Shown here: positions 37,675 through 39,582 of the stretch, piece by piece
Layout: each line of letters begins with the position of its first letter
Position numbering within the stretch: position 1 is the stretch's first letter
Virus record (IMG/VR): IMGVR_UViG_3300045950_000315
Coordinates: 1 to 39,582 of that record
DNA length: 39,582 bases
Source of the DNA: a virus
Direction: 5' to 3' (one strand)
The notes under the pieces: model-generated
What the model saw: the letters and a program-made list of their open reading frames with translations, nothing else
Told to the model about the DNA's origin: nothing
Database searches by the model: none
Translations under genes and position numbers: made by a program

Positions 37675-39582
37675 TTACAGACTCCGCAGGATGACGAGTC
37701 CGTACTGCTGCAGAATTGCCACAAGGTTGGTCTTAACCACGTCGTCGGCGAAGGCGCTGTCGCGAAAAACGCAGGTAGTATCGCCTGCTGGTGCGAGGGC
37801 CTTGTGCCACTCGACAATGCCTAACGCGAGCGGTTCGACATGGTCGCGGACGATCTTCTCGGCTAGGCAGGCGATCAGAACACCGCCGCCGATGCTATAT
37901 ACGATCTTGCCGGCAATAGCCTTCTTTTCGATGGGAACGCAGAGGTCGAGACCGAGCTTGAGTAGAAGCTCATAAAGGATGTCCGCCTCGGTGCGGTCGG
38001 TTTTCAGGTGCTCTACGGAGGCTTCGAGCGTCTGCGCGAGGTTGTCGCGGTCCGGCTCCCACGCCCGGATGTTGCTTGAGGCAAGCTTGAAAACGCGAAA
38101 GCCGAGGTCGCCGGCAAACATCGGGCTTTCGTCCTTGACCTTCTCTCCGGCGCGGCGGAGGCGCTCCTTGGTCAGCTCAGCAATGTTGCGAGGCTTGCCG
38201 ATTTTGTCGCAGAAGTCGGCGGCAGCCTTCTGCCCAGTGTCTTGTGGGTCAAGCGACTCTGGTAGTTGCACCAGTATGTATCTCCGGTTCCCACTATCCG
38301 CTGCGTTCTGCTTCATGACGGCGTGTGCGGTCGTTCCGGTGCCCGCGAAAAAGTCCATCACAATGCCTTCGCCGTCGTCCCCATGTTCGAGCATGCGCTG
38401 AATCAATAGTGTTGGCTTCGGGGTATCGAACACTTTCTCGCCGAATAGCTCCTTAATCTCCCTGTTCGCCTGATCTGTGTGACTCGCATACTCATGCGTC
38501 CACAGGTTGATAGGGGTCATCCCCTGCCGCACTTCCGACAGGAACGTCTTGATGTCTGGCACATCGCGAGTGCCATCTTTCCCCCAATACAGTCGACCTT
38601 CCGCCAAGAGGGTCTCGAAGACTTTCCGTTCGTAGCGCCAGGCTTTCCGCTCAGGGTTGACCACCTTGCCCGTTTTCGGATTTATTATTGGATAGCACAA
38701 GTTCGGACGGCGCTCAGGCGCGACTTGGTTCAAAAATGGCGTCGCTTTCCATGGACCTCGCGGGTCATTGTCCGGATTAGTAAAGCGAGCGTTGGCTGCG
38801 TCATCGCGCTTCAATAGATTCACAGCGAAGGCATCGCTCTTCTGATAAATACAGACATGATCAATGACGGACGTGAAGTCGTCAGTGTTGTTGCTCCGTG
38901 TGTATCGTTTCTGCCACTCTACCTGAGCCACGAAGTTCTCTTCGCCGAAGATATCGTCGAGCAACATCCGTAGTCGAGGTAATTCACCGTCATCAATCGT
39001 GATGAAAACGGCCCCGTCTTTTCTGAGCAACGCACGCGCAACCTTTAGCCTCGGATACATCATGTTAAGCCAGTCTGTGTGGAAGCGACCGGAGGATTCG
39101 GTGTTTGAACTGATCTTCTTTCCTCCTTCTACCTGCCCAGTCAACTCTAGATAGTTCTTTATGCTGTCCTTGAAGTTGTCCGGGTAGATGAAGTCCTTTC
39201 CAGTGTTGTAGGGCGGGTCAATGTAGATAAGCTTGATCTTGCCGGCATAGCTCTTCTGCAAGAGCTTCAGCACTTCGAGGTTGTCGCCCTCGATCATCAG
39301 GTTCTGGGTCGTGTCCCAATCGACGCTGTCCTCCGGACAAGGGCGGAGCGTTCCGGTCGAGGGCATGAGGGCGAGCTGGCGGGCGTCGCGCTTGCCATGC
39401 CAGGTGAGGCCATATTTCTCCGCTCGCTCGTCCACGGCGCTACCGAGAAGCTGTTTGAGCACCTCGAAGTCCACCTTTCCCTCGGTGAAGGCTTCCGGGA
39501 ACAGCGCCTTGAGTTGCTCGACGCTCTCGGCAAGGACGTCGGCGCTTCGGGTCTCGGGATCGGCGGCGGAAAGCTTCTTCAT
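37675..39582 (-). CDS. mod: Type III DNA methyltransferase, Mod subunit
   Basis: 635 residues; the ATG is exactly at the right edge of the window, and MKKLSAADPETRSADVLAESVEQLKALFPEA is a normal Mod N-terminus. Catalytic DPPYNTGKDF starts at residue 122, and the SAM-binding box DFFAGTGTTAHAV lies at about 410-422, giving beta-class order. The variable region between (200-370) is the target recognition domain. Members methylate adenine on one strand of an asymmetric site. The C-terminus (YSIGGGVLIACLAEK, CVFRDSAFADDVVKTNL) is typical and complete. The promoter lies outside the window. Confidence 0.95.
   Translation of the reverse strand: MKKLSAADPETRSADVLAESVEQLKALFPEAFTEGKVDFEVLKQLLGSAVDERAEKYGLTWHGKRDARQLALMPSTGTLRPCPEDSVDWDTTQNLMIEGDNLEVLKLLQKSYAGKIKLIYIDPPYNTGKDFIYPDNFKDSIKNYLELTGQVEGGKKISSNTESSGRFHTDWLNMMYPRLKVARALLRKDGAVFITIDDGELPRLRMLLDDIFGEENFVAQVEWQKRYTRSNNTDDFTSVIDHVCIYQKSDAFAVNLLKRDDAANARFTNPDNDPRGPWKATPFLNQVAPERRPNLCYPIINPKTGKVVNPERKAWRYERKVFETLLAEGRLYWGKDGTRDVPDIKTFLSEVRQGMTPINLWTHEYASHTDQANREIKELFGEKVFDTPKPTLLIQRMLEHGDDGEGIVMDFFAGTGTTAHAVMKQNAADSGNRRYILVQLPESLDPQDTGQKAAADFCDKIGKPRNIAELTKERLRRAGEKVKDESPMFAGDLGFRVFKLASSNIRAWEPDRDNLAQTLEASVEHLKTDRTEADILYELLLKLGLDLCVPIEKKAIAGKIVYSIGGGVLIACLAEKIVRDHVEPLALGIVEWHKALAPAGDTTCVFRDSAFADDVVKTNLVAILQQYGLVILRSL

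Noticed and set aside
1-39582. tRNA genes, insertion sequences or an att repeat pair
   Set aside because: No cloverleaf, transposase or matching direct repeats were seen by eye on either strand.

Overview
The window is most of a lambda-like (siphovirus-type) prophage, followed by a type III restriction-modification locus. The DNA is GC-rich with strongly GC-biased third codon positions. The small accessory families (a RuvC-like resolvase, DUF6362, paired ParB-methyltransferase proteins, DUF7220, DUF3489, DUF6441, DUF1833, a GTA-type 3TM holin) are ones usually met in prophages of alphaproteobacteria, so the host is probably an alphaproteobacterium. Genus cannot be told from the sequence. No integrase, att pair or tRNA is visible. 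The left end of the prophage lies outside the window and the right end is probably close to 33.4 kb.

Layout. 1-900: end of the early region (RuvC-like fragment, small protein, DUF6362). 901-2991: a palindrome, then a hipBA toxin-antitoxin pair on the minus strand with three regularly spaced operators and a recognisable promoter, then an array of GGTTACC boxes. 2992-6895: two ParB-domain DNA methyltransferases, a cytosine-C5 methyltransferase readable in two frames, and DUF7220. 7040-8436: four small genes of unknown role. 8539-15742: packaging and head genes in lambda order (small and large terminase, gpW, portal, S49 protease with nested scaffold start, decoration protein, major capsid). 15784-23566: head-tail joining and tail genes, including a G/GT pair with a slippery GGGAAAC and the tape measure. 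Three minus-strand, lower-GC genes are interspersed here as probable morons. 23708-32007: tail tip. 32050-33410: two holin-like proteins and a T4-type endolysin. 33470-39582: type III res, a PLD-type nuclease gene and type III mod, all on the minus strand.

The most unusual part is 24223-28628. A tail-fibre-like protein ends in a 33-residue Asn/Cys-rich tail with 11 cysteines. It is followed at once by an unrecognised protein and by two different radical SAM enzymes, each with a full SPASM-type cysteine set. These four genes sit between tail genes, with an ATGA overlap between the second and third and gaps of a few bases between the others. The simplest reading is a phage virion protein whose C-terminal tail is post-translationally modified by two radical SAM maturases, a RiPP-like chemistry applied to a tail fibre. 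This is inference from gene order and motifs.

How the genes work together: the methyltransferases probably protect phage DNA from host restriction. HipBA, the reversed morons and the type III system are cargo that may benefit the lysogen or exclude other phages. The remainder makes and releases the virion.
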